Source of the DNA: Bradyrhizobium sp. WSM3983
Lineage (GTDB): Bacteria > Pseudomonadota > Alphaproteobacteria > Rhizobiales > Xanthobacteraceae
NCBI RefSeq assembly: GCF_000473045.1
Contig: NZ_AXAY01000029.1
Coordinates: 61,349-125,348, forward strand
DNA: 64,000 nt
Direction: 5' to 3'
The notes under the pieces were generated by a model. It was not told the origin of the DNA, did no database searches, and saw only the letters and a list, made by a program, of their open reading frames with translations. The position numbers were made by a program, and so were the translations under genes. Of this stretch, positions 53,025 through 62,349 are shown in pieces (the first letter of the stretch is position 1; each line of letters begins with the position of its first letter).

Positions 53025-54077
53025 TCATCCGAAGCTACATTCCGGCACGCGTCCCGACATCAAGGCGTGTGTCCCGAGCGATTCTTGCGGAACACGCTGC
53101 CTCGAAGCAAACAAGGCGGTGACGGGACCCCGCAGGTCGGATGGAAGCCACCCGATATCCTGATCCGTCACGTGCTCGCTTCCCTCCAGCGGCGTGCGCT
53201 TTCCGTGTTCAACAAGCCACGTGTAGAGCGACGCGGCGGGCTGAAGTGGAAGGGCATGGCGCAAGGCACGCCGCTGTGCCGCCTGACTGCCAATCCGCAA
53301 GCCGGCCGGATCGATGTCACCGAAGTAGTACAAAGTCTCTGCCTGAAACCGCCCTACCAGCTCATCGATGAATGTCTCATCATAGGCGAGGCTCTTGGCG
53401 TGGCCGCCCCCTGCATAGGCAACCGCTGACAAGCGGGCCGCCACGCGGTTCCACCTCGAAAAGGAGACCCACGTGTCGTTGTTCTCGACGATCAGAATGG
53501 GCTTGCCTACAGCCGATGCTGGACCTGGCTCGAAAGGAAGTGGAATGGGACAGATGCGGCAGCCGAGCGACAAAAGGCTCAAGCGTCCGAAGAGGTGGTC
53601 GCTTCCTGCGCGCAGGCGGTCGAGGCGCTTCTCGTCCCCGAAGATTTCGAGTGAGCGTTCCTTGATGGGCACGTTCAGCGATAAGTCAGGGTCGCTTTTC
53701 AGCCACTCGTTAATACAGCGTGCGGCTTCGAGGCGAAGACGATTCCGCTCGCTTGCAGCAAACCCCAAGAGGGGGTGCCAGCTGTATCCTGGCGCGACGG
53801 CTGGAATACGCGGCGGTGTGGGTCCGGCAAGCACCACAAAACCCGGCAGCGGCATCCCGCCGGTTCGGTCCCAGCTGCGCTTGCCGAGCGGCAACACAAT
53901 CTCGCCGGACGCCGCGGCGCTTTGGAGAAGCTGCGCCAGGCGCGAGCGCCGATCCGCCTGCTCCGCAAGCTCGGGGCAAGCGGCGGCAAATTCCTTGCGA
54001 AGCTGATCGAGTGGTATGCGGCGGCGACCCGTCTCTTTCAGCGCCTGAATAAGGCGCGCCGCGGGCTCATGCTGCAT
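53025..54077 (-). CDS. jetD: Wadjet subunit JetD (Toprim-type nuclease)
   Basis: A 350-residue protein that matches JetD, the nuclease of Wadjet, which cuts circular plasmid DNA when activated by JetABC. N-terminal helical domain (KETGRRRIPLDQLRKEF), the middle ILIVENNDTWVSFSRWN with the Toprim Glu, and YYFGDIDPAGLRIG with DxD. The C-terminal region (YTWLVEHGKRTPL) completes the family. Overlaps the end of jetC by 11 bases, last gene of the operon. Confidence 0.85.
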   Translation of the reverse strand: MQHEPAARLIQALKETGRRRIPLDQLRKEFAAACPELAEQADRRSRLAQLLQSAAASGEIVLPLGKRSWDRTGGMPLPGFVVLAGPTPPRIPAVAPGYSWHPLLGFAASERNRLRLEAARCINEWLKSDPDLSLNVPIKERSLEIFGDEKRLDRLRAGSDHLFGRLSLLSLGCRICPIPLPFEPGPASAVGKPILIVENNDTWVSFSRWNRVAARLSAVAYAGGGHAKSLAYDETFIDELVGRFQAETLYYFGDIDPAGLRIGSQAAQRRALRHALPLQPAASLYTWLVEHGKRTPLEGSEHVTDQDIGWLPSDLRGPVTALFASRQRVPQESLGTHALMSGRVPECSFG

Positions 54078-57000
54078 GCTCGGACTCGCTCAAGAGAAAC
54101 TCGGCCGCGCGCACGCGGATATATTGCGCCGCGCCGTCGCGGAACATGCGCTCGCCCTGCACCAGCCGGGTGATGGTCGGAAACATATTCAGTACGTGCT
54201 TGTCCTCGACGCAGGTCGTGACAAAGAGCTGAATGTCGAGCACATCGGCCATGGTCTTTTGTAAGACAACGTGCTCCATGAGATTCGAAGTGCCGTAGGT
54301 GTTGTCCAGCATGAGAAACCCGCCGGTTGCAGCATTCTTCCCATCGGCGCGCTCGTCCATCGCCATCTTCTGAATGACCGTATAGAGAAGCATGGCGAGG
54401 GTCACGCCTTCGCCATTCGAGACGCCGATGCGGTCGACTGGCATGTAAGCCTCAATGGCATCCCGCTTGGGCTTGAGCATCTCGATACCCAGCGGACGTC
54501 CGCCCTGTGCGCGGCTCAGCAACTCGGCCGCCAGCGCCGCGCCATCCTTTGGAACCCGCCCCATCACGACCTGCTCGTTCAGCCAGACCGCTAGCTGATT
54601 GCGAATGGCATCCTGTGGCACCTCGCCGACGCGGCGTTTGACTTTTAGGATACGCTCGCCCCCGTAGATTGGTACATGGTCCGGAATCAACGAGGATCGT
54701 GCCGCGCGCCTTAACAGATCGTCAGCATGCAGCACGTAGAGGCGCATCTGTTCGAGGCACGCATTCTGGTCGCGTTGCTGATTTTCAATCTCACTCTGCA
54801 CAATCGCCACGCGCTCCTCGATCCGCGCGGCGAGCGCCGTTCGTTCGCGGCCGGCTGTGCGGGTGGTAAAGCGCCGCAGATTGTCCGCGACATGCGGCTC
54901 CAGCCGTCGGAAGGTCTCATCCTCGATGAGAAGGCGAACAACCTCGAAGGTGTCGTCAGCGGCTCCGGCCAGCTTCTGGATGACTGAGACCGCCACATTC
55001 AGCCGGCTGACGAGCTGATCGAGTGCAGTCTCAAGCTCTTCATGGCTAAGACTGAGGTCTGGCAATTCGCCTCGATGGCTTTCCGGAAGGTGTCCTTCGG
55101 CATTCTTGATCTGCAGGTTGACTGCGGTGATCTTGCCCTTGATTCCAGTTTGGCGCGTCTGCAGGGCCGCATGCGCGCGATCCAAGGTCCGTTCCTCGGT
55201 TTCAAGGCCCGCGGTTAGTTCCTCCCGCTCCGCGGCAGCTCTATCCAATTCTTCAGCCGCCGCATCGGCAAGTTCCGGCACGGCAATCGGACTCAATTGC
55301 TCGTGCTCAAGCGCACGCTTAAGCTTACCGTTGACGGGTCCGCGGGCAGCGCTCGCCGACCCAAGTGCGGTATCAGTCTGCACGACAGCGTCGTGCGCCC
55401 GCCTTTCATCCGCTTCGGCATCCGCAATCGCCCGCTCAAGATCGACAATAGCCTCGAACGGCTGGAGATCGGTGGCCACCAATCCCTCGTATGCCGTGTC
55501 GGCCGCGGTTGTGAGCTGGGCGACATTGATCTTCACGGTACCGAGCCGCGCAGAGACCCTCGCCTGTTGCGCATCACGCTTGCTGTTGAGGATTTGCTCA
55601 GCCGTCCTGTATTGGGCGCTCAGATCCTCAAGAATACCCGTGCGATCAGGAGCACCGCCGTCCGTCTCGGGATAGTGCAGTTTCTCGCTTCGTCGGCTAT
55701 AGGCGCGCTCGCGCAGGGTCGCCGCCTCTGCTCGCCGTGTCGCTGCGTCTTCGCGAGCCTGGCCCGCCGCCGCTTCGGCGACGCTCGCTGCCTGCTCTTC
55801 GCTGCGCTGTTCGGATGCCGCCACGGGGATACGCGCCGCGGCGGAAGCGATATCGGGATATCGTTTGGCGAACTGTTCGACATGCTGTATCCAGCTTTTC
55901 AGTCGGCTGATTGTGGCATTCGTGTCCGAGAGTCGGCTCCGTATTTTCGTGCGCTCACCGGTGATCGCCTTTTGACGTTCGGCTGCTTGCTGTGCCTCGC
56001 GTGTGGCACTCTCGGCATCGCTCTGCAGGACGCGCGAACGCCGCTGCAAGGCGTCTGGTCGCTCTTCATCGAACGCACCATGCAACTCGCGAAGATTATC
56101 GATCAGGGCCTCCAAGTGACCGAGCTGGGTGAGCGCCTCGTCCAGTTCGCGCTCCTTTTCTTCGAGCGCGGCAGCGAGCCGCGCCTTCTCCTCGGCGGCT
56201 GCCTGCTTATTGACGCGCGCGGCACTGAATGGGCCAAACACGATCCCCGCATCCGCGATGACGGCGGACGCTTCAAGGCTTGCTTCCGACACCACGACCG
56301 GGCCCCTTAGTTTCAGCTTGTTATCGGCAGCGAGCGTCGTCAGCGTCGCGCGGTCGAGGCGGGATACAAAGACGCCGCTAAACCGAGCGGGATCGCTTCG
56401 CAGCAATGCCAAGGCCTTATCGGCATCGGGGCGGTATTGCGCGAGATAGTGCTCGGCCGGGACGGCATGTGCCATGCCGGCGTCGCGCAAAGCCTGCACG
56501 ACCAGCTTGACATCCTCCGGTACCGAGGACACGCCCTCGGCATCGAGAAAGGCAAGCTCGCCCTCGATCGTTTCGCGTTCGTTCGTCAGGGTACGGCGCC
56601 GCTCCTCGCTTAAGGCGCGGGCGGTGCGCACACGATCCAACAAATCCGTCCGGTAGGGATCGCTCGCATGGCCAGCAAGGACTGCAGCAAATACGGGACT
56701 GTCAAGTATGGCACGCTCAAGCCCGTGACCTGTCTCTGCCTTTCGACCAAGCCGCTGCGCCTCCGCCGCAGAGGACTGCGAACGGCCGAGCGCTGCTGTG
56801 CGCCTTCCTTCAAGCTCATGTGTCTCCGCTTCAAGCGCTTCATCCGCCAACGCCAAGCCCGCAACCTGATCTTCGAGACCCGCGCGCTCCATCTCCAGGC
56901 GGCTGATTGTGGCGGAAGGCTGCTCGGACGGTTTGCCTGCACCCAGCCGTTCAAGCTCCTTCCGCTCTCGGTCATGCTCGGCCACGCGCGAGGCGAGCCG

Positions 57001-58413
57001 GTCCACTTCTGCTTTGAGGGCATGAGCGCGTCTCGTCGCCTCAATTGCGATCCGGTGCTGGCGGCCCGCCTCTTCCTGAAGCTGGTGCGCTTCGGCTTCC
57101 TTGGAGGCCGCATCGCCCTCTGCTTCAGACGCCAGTCGGTCCAGCAGGGCATGGAGGTTGGCTCCGGCGCGCGCGAGTCGCGCGCGGTCGGGCGCAAGGT
57201 CGCGCTCGATGCGCACAAGCTCAGCCTCAAGGTCGCGTTGCTCCGCTCCGGCCGACGCCAGCTTACGGAGCAGATCGGTCGCACGCGCCGATTTCAGGCT
57301 CCGCACTGCGACGCTAGAACGCTCCTTTGCTTGCGCGAGCTCAACTTTGGCGTCCTCGAAGCGGCGATCCGCCGCTGCCTTCTCAAGGAAGAGAATCTCG
57401 CCCTGAAGCGTTCGCAAGCGCCTGCGCGCCGTCTCCAGGGACTGCTGCTTGAGAACGATTTCGCCCTCGACCGTGTTGTGCTCAACATCAAGCTTACTGC
57501 GCTCGAGTTTAAGCCGGCTAAAAAGGCGGCCGAGGCTCAAAAAGTCCTGTTCGCGTTCGGCCTCTGCAGTTTCGAGCGCGGCCGCCGCCGTAGCGAAGGG
57601 CTGAAAAGAAGTTCCCAAGCGCGTGAGGGCTTTGTGTTGCTCCTTGCGCTGCGGCAATCCGCGAATCTTGGAGAGCGCCGTCTCCAGTGTCGTGATGATC
57701 CCCTCGGCGGCGTTCGTCGGAATCATGAACGAGAAGATCTTTTCCAAGAATTGCTGCTCGGTCTTAAAATCCAGGAACGTCGCGCCGATTCCACCTTCTT
57801 TTGCACAGAATCGCCGCTGCACATCGACCAGTTTCAGGTCGACACCGAGTTCGTCGGTGAGGAACCGCCGCCATGCGGCGAGCGAGTCCGTATTGTAGAA
57901 TGTCGCGTGCGAAGCGCGCATCTCACGCGCCCACTTTGAAAAATCATCGAGGGAACGGAGCGGGCTTTGGCTGCCGAGCCCCCGGAACGGCAAACCTTCC
58001 AACGACAGCTCATCATCGCACTCGAAGCCAAAGAAACGGCGCAGACCGGGCTCTCCGTCATCCCCTTTTGAGGCCGCGGTCAGCCAGAAAATCTGCCCGA
58101 CGACGTGCCGTATCGGCCGGTCCTTGACGCCGGGCTTGATTAACTCCAGCGCGACGACTCCCAGTCGGCCCGGCATGAAATAGTCTTCGATCTTGTGCTG
58201 GCGATTAATCTCCGTCCGCAAGAACTTGCGGCGATCGGGCTCGAAGATGCTGAACAGCAGCGCGAGAACGGTTGTCTTGCCAACGCCATTCGGTGCATGA
58301 ATAACATGATGCGCTGGCCGCCCATCTTCGCCGATCGGTTTGACGAGAAGCTCTTCGAATATCCCGTCGACGTAGCCGCAGGCATCAAGATAAGCGCGGT
58401 TGATCTTAAGCAT
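54067..58413 (-). CDS. jetC: Wadjet subunit JetC (SMC-like ATPase)
   Basis: A 1,448-residue SMC/Rad50-like protein. Walker A HAPNGVGKTTVL at residues ~39-50, long coiled coils rich in Glu/Arg/Ala (~residues 290-1,190), a central hinge-like segment, the ABC signature GVSNGEGVTLAMLLY, and Walker B FLMLDNTYGTSNL. The usual DE of Walker B is DN here. It extrudes DNA loops with JetA/JetB and senses small circular plasmids. Start 58413 (MLKINRAYL) overlaps jetB by eight bases; upstream codons are in frame but lack the family start. Confidence 0.92.
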   Translation of the reverse strand: MLKINRAYLDACGYVDGIFEELLVKPIGEDGRPAHHVIHAPNGVGKTTVLALLFSIFEPDRRKFLRTEINRQHKIEDYFMPGRLGVVALELIKPGVKDRPIRHVVGQIFWLTAASKGDDGEPGLRRFFGFECDDELSLEGLPFRGLGSQSPLRSLDDFSKWAREMRASHATFYNTDSLAAWRRFLTDELGVDLKLVDVQRRFCAKEGGIGATFLDFKTEQQFLEKIFSFMIPTNAAEGIITTLETALSKIRGLPQRKEQHKALTRLGTSFQPFATAAAALETAEAEREQDFLSLGRLFSRLKLERSKLDVEHNTVEGEIVLKQQSLETARRRLRTLQGEILFLEKAAADRRFEDAKVELAQAKERSSVAVRSLKSARATDLLRKLASAGAEQRDLEAELVRIERDLAPDRARLARAGANLHALLDRLASEAEGDAASKEAEAHQLQEEAGRQHRIAIEATRRAHALKAEVDRLASRVAEHDRERKELERLGAGKPSEQPSATISRLEMERAGLEDQVAGLALADEALEAETHELEGRRTAALGRSQSSAAEAQRLGRKAETGHGLERAILDSPVFAAVLAGHASDPYRTDLLDRVRTARALSEERRRTLTNERETIEGELAFLDAEGVSSVPEDVKLVVQALRDAGMAHAVPAEHYLAQYRPDADKALALLRSDPARFSGVFVSRLDRATLTTLAADNKLKLRGPVVVSEASLEASAVIADAGIVFGPFSAARVNKQAAAEEKARLAAALEEKERELDEALTQLGHLEALIDNLRELHGAFDEERPDALQRRSRVLQSDAESATREAQQAAERQKAITGERTKIRSRLSDTNATISRLKSWIQHVEQFAKRYPDIASAAARIPVAASEQRSEEQAASVAEAAAGQAREDAATRRAEAATLRERAYSRRSEKLHYPETDGGAPDRTGILEDLSAQYRTAEQILNSKRDAQQARVSARLGTVKINVAQLTTAADTAYEGLVATDLQPFEAIVDLERAIADAEADERRAHDAVVQTDTALGSASAARGPVNGKLKRALEHEQLSPIAVPELADAAAEELDRAAAEREELTAGLETEERTLDRAHAALQTRQTGIKGKITAVNLQIKNAEGHLPESHRGELPDLSLSHEELETALDQLVSRLNVAVSVIQKLAGAADDTFEVVRLLIEDETFRRLEPHVADNLRRFTTRTAGRERTALAARIEERVAIVQSEIENQQRDQNACLEQMRLYVLHADDLLRRAARSSLIPDHVPIYGGERILKVKRRVGEVPQDAIRNQLAVWLNEQVVMGRVPKDGAALAAELLSRAQGGRPLGIEMLKPKRDAIEAYMPVDRIGVSNGEGVTLAMLLYTVIQKMAMDERADGKNAATGGFLMLDNTYGTSNLMEHVVLQKTMADVLDIQLFVTTCVEDKHVLNMFPTITRLVQGERMFRDGAAQYIRVRAAEFLLSESEHAA

Positions 58414-59125
58414 TGACCTTCTCCGCTTGTGCTTCGCGGGCAATGTCGAGCAGGGGTACGGCTGCGTGTTCAGCCAGCATCATGCGAAAACGTGGTGTCA
58501 CCACATAAAGATGATTGCCATCTTGGCGCTCGTCCGCGGCAACGAGGCCCATTTCATGAAGATGGCCGAGGACAAGCGTGACCAATCCATGGAGATGGTT
58601 GCGCGACCCGCGCCGCGCATCCTCGTTGACGTCGGGCAAAGCCCGCAGTGCTTGCCATCCACGCCGCCAGCGGGCGGCGGTGGCTTCGCCCCGCTGGTCC
58701 TGCGATTCCAGGGCCTGACAGAGTTTGCTCAAATGATCGCGCACCTCAGAGAGGGTCGCGCTCGGCGGCATGATCTCGTCGTTGTCGAGGGCATCCTTGG
58801 CCGGATAGAACGTCGCGCAGGCTGCGACAAGAACAAGGGCAATCACTGCACCATCATCGTTGGAGACGTGCCGCCGGAAACGCGAGATCGTGTAACCAAA
58901 TACGGACTCTGTTTCTGTCCCGAGTACGATGCCGGTGCGTAGCGTGACCCCGACAACCCGCAGCTTGAGGCCTTCTGCGACCGAGGTGACGAGTGCCTTG
59001 AACGCGCCATCATCCATCCAGCGGCGCACGAGCTCGCGGTAATCGGGATAGGCTTCCGGCAAGGCGCGTGGGTGCAGGCCCCACTCCACTAGCCGCGCCG
59101 CATCACGAACATCATCAGGATGCAT
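58406..59125 (-). CDS. jetB: Wadjet subunit JetB (MukE-like)
   Basis: A 239-residue winged-helix protein: DDVRDAARLVEWGLHPRALPEAYPDYRELVRRW, KLRVVGVTLRTGIVLGTETESVFGY, RNHLHGLVTLVLGHLHEMGLVAAD and LYVVTPRFRMMLAEH. It binds JetA and JetC as MukE-type accessory subunit. Overlaps jetA by 11 bases and jetC by 8. Its size is normal for JetB. Confidence 0.82.
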   Translation of the reverse strand: MHPDDVRDAARLVEWGLHPRALPEAYPDYRELVRRWMDDGAFKALVTSVAEGLKLRVVGVTLRTGIVLGTETESVFGYTISRFRRHVSNDDGAVIALVLVAACATFYPAKDALDNDEIMPPSATLSEVRDHLSKLCQALESQDQRGEATAARWRRGWQALRALPDVNEDARRGSRNHLHGLVTLVLGHLHEMGLVAADERQDGNHLYVVTPRFRMMLAEHAAVPLLDIAREAQAEKVNA

Positions 59126-60587
59126 GCGACCTCCTTATGGGCTTGCCGGTAAATCGGACGTCGGTGCCTTCCACGAAGCCCGCGTCAAACCTCGCCTCGA
59201 GGATCGAAGCCTCGGCAGCGATGTCAGCCGTTCGCGGATCGATCGCTTGCTCGAGGATCAAAAACAGACAGCGCTGAAAGCTCATGTCGTCGGCATCTTC
59301 CTCGGCGGCGCGCGCCAGAATATCGCCAAGCTTAATCGAGCCTGCTGCAAGTATGGTCGCACGCGCAAACGTTTCCGCACGCGCAATTGTTGCTGCATCG
59401 AAGGGTAGCGGTACCGGTGTCAACGGCGCACCCGCCTCCAGAACGAGTTCGCCTTCGCTATAATCCGCGAGATCGGGCTCGAATGCGTTCAGCGCCGCAG
59501 CGAAGTCGAACACCAGCGGCGTCAGCGCACCCGAAAGCGCGCAAAAAATCCCTGAGGCCGAGCGGCTCAGGAAAGACACCGGCGCTTTGAGCAAGGGATT
59601 GAGGATTTCGTGCTCGAGGTCCGGTAGGCGCGTTGGCGGGCGAAGCTTCAGCGCATCGGCCTGAAGCAACAGGTAATCGTCGGCGGTCGTCTGCACGATC
59701 ACCATCAAGTTGCGGTGTCGGTCATTCACATCGAGTAACAGTGTGCGAACGCGGGCGAGATGACGTCGGTCGGTGTCGTCCGTAACATCCGCGGCTGTAT
59801 CATTGAGATGAGAGAGCATCACGCCCTCGCGCGCAATCGAGACGTCGAGAAGATCGCGCGCTTCTTGCATCTTGGGCCCGAGCTCGTGTTGCCACATCAC
59901 CTTGAGGATGGCACGGCGCGCCTCCGCCATAAGCAAGCGCAGCGCCTCCGCGAGCCGGACGCTGTTGGTTCGCGTGCGTTCGGCCGCATTCACCGCATGG
60001 TCGTACAGCCCGCGCCTCAGGAATTCTTCGACGATGATTTCGCTCACTTGCGTTGCGGTTAGCGGATCGTGATCCAGCAGGCTAAGATGGACCTCGATCG
60101 CCTCCTGGGTAAGCCGGTAGCCGACCTTGCCGTCCGGCAAGGCCTCCGCGCGCAGGAGCCCAAACTCTAATGGCGCGCCGCCAGGTCTCTCAGGATCAAA
60201 CAGCCGCACCTTGAAGCGGGCGCGGCGATCGCGGGCGTTCGTCAACCCGTCAAATACGTGCTCGGCTAAGGTTGCAGCGTCGTCCGGAGAAATCGAGTCC
60301 CACTGGATCGTGGCAAGACTTGCAAGATAGTCCAGGAGATCGGCCCGGCTGGCTGTCCCGCCCGCTCCCATGCGCTCAATGAGCAGCTCAATAGCGGCCA
60401 AAGCGAGGTAGCGAAGGTCCACATGCTCAGCCGATTGGCCCTGAGTGTGTAGCAGCCCCTTCGTGTCTTCGAGCTTCTGAATGGGTGCGATTAGTGAGAG
60501 CGCACGAAGATGGCTCGTAAGGCGGGGCGCGGCGGTGATGTGACCTTGAGCAGGACTCATGCGCGTGAACACGTGTGGCTTGTACAC
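59115..60587 (-). CDS. jetA: Wadjet subunit JetA (MukF/kleisin-like)
   Basis: A 490-residue kleisin-type subunit bridging the JetC heads: PRLTSHLRALSLIAPIQKLED, helical repeats such as LLDYLASLATIQWDSISPDDAATLAEHVFDGLTNARDRRARFKVRLFDP, RLTQEAIEVHLSLLDHDPLTATQ, and the neck-binding helix region REGVMLSHLNDTAADVTDDTDRRHLARVRTLLLDVNDRHRNLMVIV. First gene of jetABCD. The ATG at 60560 (MSPAQGH) is an alternative. A 297-base divergent promoter region separates it from the AbiV-type gene. Confidence 0.85.
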   Translation of the reverse strand: MYKPHVFTRMSPAQGHITAAPRLTSHLRALSLIAPIQKLEDTKGLLHTQGQSAEHVDLRYLALAAIELLIERMGAGGTASRADLLDYLASLATIQWDSISPDDAATLAEHVFDGLTNARDRRARFKVRLFDPERPGGAPLEFGLLRAEALPDGKVGYRLTQEAIEVHLSLLDHDPLTATQVSEIIVEEFLRRGLYDHAVNAAERTRTNSVRLAEALRLLMAEARRAILKVMWQHELGPKMQEARDLLDVSIAREGVMLSHLNDTAADVTDDTDRRHLARVRTLLLDVNDRHRNLMVIVQTTADDYLLLQADALKLRPPTRLPDLEHEILNPLLKAPVSFLSRSASGIFCALSGALTPLVFDFAAALNAFEPDLADYSEGELVLEAGAPLTPVPLPFDAATIARAETFARATILAAGSIKLGDILARAAEEDADDMSFQRCLFLILEQAIDPRTADIAAEASILEARFDAGFVEGTDVRFTGKPIRRSHAS

Positions 60588-60884
60588 GGGCGCGCAAAGG
60601 CGCGTTGAGCGTTTGCTAGTCCCTAGTTATCGAGGCGTCCCGGGACCGCTTTCCATTCGACGCGGCAGCTGCTTTCCGTGGTAAAGAAGTATTTTGGAAC
60701 ATTACGGGAACAAAAACAAGGGTGCAGATGCCGCAGCGAGCAACTCCGCCTTGTGCGACTTTTTGATCAAATGGAGCGTATCCTATAACCATCTGACTAG
60801 AAAAGGATATCTTCAAGGAACTCCGAGGCCGCGTTGCCCTAACGGCTGTCACGGACGACCGGCCAGATTGCGTTACAAGAGATA

Positions 60885-61521
60885 GTGACAATGACCGAAA
60901 AAGATGAGCCGCTTGGCGGGTTCGCTCGTGTCTTCGAAGCGCTCGATTATGGTGGCGCCCTCTATGTTGACCCGGTTCCCGATTTTAATGCTGCGTGCGA
61001 TCACATCGTATCGCTTCTAACCGACACATCAGTACTCTTCGAGCGGTGTTCTTACGGAACATCCACCTTCCTCGCCATCACGGCCCTTGAAGAAACAGCC
61101 AAAGCCCACGTAGGTCTGTTCCGCAGGGACAAGACCGAAAAAAAACAAGGGACGCGATCCCTTCCGAGATCACCAAGCGAAGCACAGCATGGCTTCGCTG
61201 CCCACGGTCTACATGGGCTCGCGCCTAAGTTATGCGCTCGGACCTGAGACCTGCCAGCGGCTCGAGACAGAAGCAAAAGCCGGATTGGCAGCGGACCGCG
61301 AAGCTTGCCTCTACTTGGAACACAAGAACGGCGCTTTCGTCACGCCCGCGACCGCCATTACTAGAGCTCGCGCGCGTGAGCTGCTCTTGCTCGCGATCGA
61401 AGCGGCCGATGACGCGCTCGTCGGGTACACCAACCATTCGTACCGGTGCGGTGAATTATTCGACCAACTGTTCGCTCGCTTCGCATCGGCCGATGCCGAA
61501 GCCAAGCCCCACCACAGGTGA
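60885..61521 (+). pseudogene. abiV: AbiV-family abortive-infection protein, broken at an A8 run
   Basis: The first part, ACDHIVSLLTDTSVLFERCSYGTSTFLAITALEETAKAHVGLFRRDK, matches the HEPN fold of AbiV. At 61138-61145 there is an A8 tract. Removing one A joins it to NKGRDPFRDHQAKHSMASLPTVYMGSRL in the next frame, the normal AbiV continuation, ending with ARARELLLLAIEAADDALVGYTNHSY at 61521. As given, the first frame stops at 61247 with a nonsense tail. It may be a phase-variable gene, programmed frameshift, mutation or sequencing error. Starts: GTG 60885 or ATG 60891. Confidence 0.75.
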
Positions 61522-61589
61522 GTCCAAGCCGGCCGGTCGTTCACCACAATCCGCCAAAATTGCTACGTGTTTTGGTCTAGGGGTACCCT

Positions 61590-62288
61590 ATGGTTGCACT
61601 TTTCAAGCAGAATGATCTTTTCAGAGGTCTTCAGAACGACCTTTCACGCTTCAACGCCTGCGTCGGCAACAACGGCGGCCCTTACGATCTCTACGATTAC
61701 TCCTGGGGATATTTCGAAGGCACCCGATTGCTTCTGATCGATGCAAAAGTGCCGGGCGCCACCATCGACGTCTTGGTCTACCCCATTTGCTTCAACTTCC
61801 GCCACGCCGTGGAGCTCTACATCAAATACATCATCGCCGACCTGGGCCGGGTAAAGGGGAGAGGTCAACAGTACCAAGCTGGTCACACGCTTCTCCGGAA
61901 CTGGAAGAAGGCCAAAAAGCTTTTGAGTGCCATAGACCATGCCGACGGGGACGCCGCGCTCTTCGAGGAAGTGGTCAAACACATCGAAGAGGTCGACCCG
62001 ACCGGCCAAACGTTTAGGTATCCCGAGTCAATCAAATACGATCAGCATCTGAAAGATTGGCCCAGCATCAACCTCGCCGTGATCGAGTATCATTACACTC
62101 GTTTGTTCGCCGTCGCGAAGGACTGGCAACATCGCATCGACCATGCGGTCGACCATGCCGCGCAAGACGGAACGTTGGCGCCGCCGTATCGGCGGCCGCC
62201 CGACAAGAACGCACTCGTCGGGCGCTGGCACTTCTTGATTTACAGAGCCAAGAATGTCGGTCTAAGGGTCAGAAACCTCTTCAGATGA
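61590..62288 (+). CDS. HEPN-like hypothetical protein
   Basis: A 232-residue helical protein: YPICFNFRHAVELYIKYIIADLGRV, GHTLLRNWKKAKKLLSAIDHADGD and LAVIEYHYTRLFAVAKDWQHRIDHAV. The FNFRHAVELYIKY stretch is like HEPN-type or nucleotidyltransferase-partner helices (R-H-A-x-E), but the catalytic RxxxxH is not clear. Lies between the AbiV gene and the HNH gene, with short gaps, all on plus strand. Starts with ATG 61590 after CTAGGGG. Confidence 0.6.
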   Translation: MVALFKQNDLFRGLQNDLSRFNACVGNNGGPYDLYDYSWGYFEGTRLLLIDAKVPGATIDVLVYPICFNFRHAVELYIKYIIADLGRVKGRGQQYQAGHTLLRNWKKAKKLLSAIDHADGDAALFEEVVKHIEEVDPTGQTFRYPESIKYDQHLKDWPSINLAVIEYHYTRLFAVAKDWQHRIDHAVDHAAQDGTLAPPYRRPPDKNALVGRWHFLIYRAKNVGLRVRNLFR

Positions 62289-62349
62289 TAAAGGGCGACT
62301 TGGCTTTATACTTCCCAAATTCGATAAAGACCGACGGTTTCCCTCGCTA

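Noticed and set aside
56668..57939. 423-codon plus-strand frame within jetC
   Set aside because: The SMC-like frame on the minus strand is continuous with Walker A, coiled coil and Walker B. The opposite frame shows no domain.
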